Shown piece after piece: positions 60,600 through 64,000 of a stretch of DNA of 64,000 nucleotides (the stretch's first letter is position 1; the number at the start of each line of letters is the position of its first letter). The notes beneath the pieces are model-generated. The model was not told the origin of the DNA. It did no database searches and saw only the letters and a program-made list of their open reading frames with translations. Position numbers and translations under genes: made by a program. Origin of the DNA: Cynocephalus volans. Taxonomy: Eukaryota > Chordata > Mammalia > Dermoptera > Cynocephalidae. The DNA lies in NCBI RefSeq assembly GCF_027409185.1, contig NC_084469.1:36769293-36833292 (forward strand), written 5' to 3'.

Positions 60600-61930
60600 A
60601 CTATTTCATTATAATGAAGATTTAAAATCCAGCTAGGTCTGTCTTAGAACAAAGATAGATGAAAATGAGATGCCTTAATTCTGTTTCTCAATCTGGAGTG
60701 TGGTTACATGGGTGTGTTTACTTTCTAAGCTGTACAAATATCTGTATACTTTTCTGTCTGTGACAATACAATTGACATTTAAAAAATTTGAAAGGAAGCA
60801 AAGTGCCCTGGGAGCCCAGACAATATAGCCAGGAACTGATTTTGACTTGAGCCTCAGTGACTGATGGTCTTCTGTCCTGCCTGGCGTCTAACTGACCACT
60901 GACTCCTTTCTCCAGGTGCCTCCTGTGCCATCACGGTTTGAGAGAATTCATTTCTTTCTTGGCAACTTCAGGCTAGTCTCCATATATATGTTTGTTTCCA
61001 AGAGAGAACTGAGTGTGTCTTTCCAGTGGATTTTCTTCTCTCAAGGATCAGAGTTTGACTTGATGTGACAGTCACATAGAATATACTTACATGAATACAC
61101 AGGGGTGACAGCCATAAAAAAGAACCCACACACTGCAAAGGGCAGAGGCTTTTGGCTACACCTCTAGGTGTGCAAATGGCCTGAGGAACCCCAGCGCTCA
61201 TTCTGTGGGTAGGGCCTATTCCAGCAAAAATCTATTTTATATCTCTTCCTATATGCTCGCTGCAACAAAACGCAGAATTCCATGGGACCAACATTTGTTA
61301 GGCAGGTGCTTGACTTGAGTCCCAAACATGAAGAAGCCAGCTGGATTTTTTCCTTTATTCTATGACAGTATAAGTATTACAGTTCAACACAAACATTGTT
61401 TTTATTGGAAACACTCAGGTTGTCTTCAGAAATGATATGTCAGAAATGTTTATTTAGTATATAAATACCATTTTTAAAAACCGAATCTGAGCTAGGACAT
61501 GTTTAAGGTTGTTAGTACTTGGCAGTACATATATATATATATACATATATATATTTCCCCAAAACCCAAATTGTGTGTCTGACAACCTGTGGCCTCAATA
61601 CCATATTACCTTGAAATACAGGACAAATTGATACAATGTTGTAATCGAACACATTTGGAAACCCCAGTACACTACTGCCTCACACAAGACTTGTGTGTTT
61701 GGCAGTGCTTATTTTTGGAAGTCTGGCAATTTAATTCAAGCAGGACAATTCAAACATTTCTTCCACTTAACTGTTATAAGATGTCATCCCATTTGACTAT
61801 GTTTTTCAGTTCTTTCTATCTCTTGACCGTCCTTCTAAATTGATTTTATTATAACTAGAAATTACAAAATTTCAAAGAAAAAATATTTTTTAAAAATAGA
61901 AAACTTAGTTTAAAACTTCTGTCTTCTGGA
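60600..61930. other. Intergenic between DHRS7C and GSG1L2, nothing recognised
   Basis: A/T-rich, with a TA microsatellite near 61532-61555. Confidence 0.5.
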
Positions 61931-62024
61931 TTAAAATAAAAAGAAAGTATGGGATAGCCACACACACTTTAATTCATTCTGAAGGTTCAAAACATTCATT
62001 CCCCCCCCCCCAATTGATACATGC

Positions 62025-62218
62025 ACACCTGGAGATAAGTGCCCAGAAATGTTCACAAGGGCACATCCAGCAGGGCTGGGAGCAACTCCTGTTTCCCAAA
62101 CCCTCTCCGAAGCCTCAGGTTCCGGAAAGGTGTGTTGAAGGTGCCGACTCTCCTTCTCTATCATCTGCTTTTCTGTAAGTTCCAGGGGGGATGCTGCGTA
62201 TATCTGCTCAGGGCTGTG
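62025..62218 (-). pseudogene. Diverged tandem copy of the GSG1L2 exon tail
   Basis: Matches 62683-62873 in the same orientation, about 656 bp away. The minus-strand frame is still open: 40 of 51 aligned residues agree (from LTEKQ through SGHL-PG). The copy lacks the membrane-span part and has no convincing acceptor just before it, so it is more likely a duplicated fragment in the 3' UTR or beyond than a working exon. An alternative last exon cannot be excluded. Confidence 0.6.
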
Positions 62219-62226
62219 TGTCACAC

Positions 62227-62232
62227 TTTATT
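62227..62232 (-). terminator. GSG1L2: Candidate polyadenylation signal AATAAA downstream of the GSG1L2 stop
   Basis: AATAAA on the minus strand about 425 bases past the stop, within CA-rich sequence and just before the duplicated tail segment. It would give a 3' UTR of roughly 450 nt. It is the best signal seen between the stop and the duplicate. Confidence 0.4.
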
Positions 62233-62656
62233 GTGTGTGTGTCAATTAGTGGGAAAAAAGTCTGGGCTTTTCTGTCAACAAACCTGTGTGGGCAGCACAT
62301 TTGGCATTTACTGTAATTAAAGACGTGCTTTCCCCTTCAGCTTCTCTCCCCCTTACGGCTTGCGTGCTCCCTCTTTCTTTGGTACCCTTATCAATCTCAC
62401 TGTCAGGAAAGCTTAAGAAGCTTCTTTATGGGGGGGTGTCAGTGGTTGGCATCTTTTTAAGAGTTATCTCACTTAAAGATACTGGCATTTTAACAGGAAT
62501 CAGAGGCTGAAGCCAAAGGTGTTTCATGAAGAGTAAGACAGAGGGGATAAAGGGCTTATCTAGACCACAACTTTTGAAACCCACCCAAGCATGATCAGCA
62601 TGAGAACAAGTGCCCAGCTTGTCTGCCTTTGCAGATCTGGCAGCCAGAGGCACTCG

Positions 62657-63067
<411 letters not shown>

Positions 63068-63079
63068 TTAGCCTGGTGG

Positions 63080-63270
63080 GTAGGAGAATGGATTCTGGAG
63101 TCATTGTGCTGGCTTTCCCCCAGGGCCCCACCTCTTATTAACTGTGTGACCTTGAGCTGGTTACTTCCCCTCCTCGTCTCAGTTTCCTCATGTGCAAAGC
63201 TGGAATAATATCAATGCTGCCACGCCAGGTTGTTGTGAGGAATTCAATGAGCTAATGCGTGGGAAGCACT
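63080..63270 (-). repeat. MIR element
   Basis: AACTGTGTGACCTTGAGCTG, CTCAGTTTCCTCATGTGCAA and GTTGTGAGGAATTCAATGAG. Confidence 0.75.
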
Positions 63271-63589
63271 GTTGCATATAAGCATTACTTCTTGTTGCCG
63301 TTGCTGTTGGCTCTAACCCAGGACGCTGGCACTGAACACTGGAATTCTTATGTCCCTGTTCAGACTGGAAGCCTGTCCCGTTCTGAGACGAAGGTCTGTA
63401 CTTGCAGTCTTCATAGAAGCCAGCATGGTGTTGAGAATGTGGTAATTTGCATGTACTTTATACCAAAGGGTGTTCACATGTTGCATTGTTACGAGACAGA
63501 GAGAAGGGCTGGGTGATGGATGGTGAAGGTAACTTAGAGAAGAACAAGAAAAAGGTAGAGTTAAACAGATACACTTCTGGATGGGTAAT

Positions 63590-63745
63590 AATTAACTTTA
63601 TTGCACACCAGATGCTGTGATGAACACAGGATTATCTCATTGAGCCTCACAGCAGCCCCTGATGGGGGCACTGTCATGATCCTCATTTTACAGATGAGGA
63701 AGCTGGGACACAGAGTTCAGTAACTTGTCCAAAGTCACCATGTAG
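63590..63745 (+). repeat. MIR element
   Basis: ATTATCTCATTGAGCCTCAC, TTTTACAGATGAGGAAGCTG and CTTGTCCAAAGTCACC. Confidence 0.75.
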
Positions 63746-64000
63746 AAAGTGGGACATCCTGGATTTGGCTCCAGACCCTGTGACCGGAGAGACAGGTGGC
63801 TGACTTGCTAGACTCTGCTGCCTCCTGGTGCTATCTGTGTAACCAGGTACATCCCTCAGGGTTCTGGGTTGGGCTTGGCCTTGCTTAATGTTTTTATTAA
63901 ATGGGTGATTATTCTAGTTTAAACGGGGGCAGAAATAGGAAAATAGTTGAAGGTAAACCCTGACAGTGAGAAAATATTTGGGGGAAAAAAATTCCCATTG

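Overview
This is a window of nuclear DNA from a placental mammal: a low gene density, split genes with GT-AG introns, and abundant MIR, L2, L1, MaLR and hAT/mariner relics. The most diagnostic repeats are about ten tRNA-Ile-like SINEs, monomers and head-to-tail dimers joined by a CCTATATAGG-type linker, several with intact target-site duplications. I see no Alu, B1/B2, Can-SINE or ruminant SINE. tRNA-Ile-derived SINEs of this build are known from colugos (Dermoptera, CYN family), so a colugo is my best guess; this is an inference from memory of the family and was not searched.

The one complete gene is DHRS7C (SRP-35), a sarcoplasmic-reticulum short-chain dehydrogenase of striated muscle, on the minus strand. 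I could assemble all six coding exons (38916-39124, 40054-40209, 45872-45964, 47467-47677, 49186-49298, 57409-57562). They join in frame into a 311-residue protein with no stop or frameshift. A TATA/MEF2-like box lies about 360 bp upstream of the ATG, a possible 5'-UTR intron sits between them, and an AATAAA lies 31 bp past the stop codon. At the right edge, also on the minus strand, is the terminal coding exon of a GSG1/claudin-like membrane protein, best read as GSG1L2. This agrees with the DHRS7C-GSG1L2 order on human 17p13.1 as I remember it.

The left 38.9 kb is intergenic and mostly mobile-element debris. It holds an internally deleted L1 (4.57-6.02 kb), a near full-length dead L1 (about 14.5-21.8 kb) interrupted by a solo LTR, several old L1M fragments, MaLR/ERVL LTRs, MER5A/MER20-type hAT relics and SINEs. 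The introns of DHRS7C carry further repeats, including a young 5'-truncated L1 inserted in an older L1 in intron 4.

No prokaryote-like system, CRISPR array or intact mobile-element gene was found. The points most worth a second look are the degenerate SDR motifs of DHRS7C, the weak exon-3 donor beside a stronger frameshifting one, a tandem NAGNAG acceptor, the partial tandem duplication of the GSG1L2 terminal exon, and the internally deleted L1.
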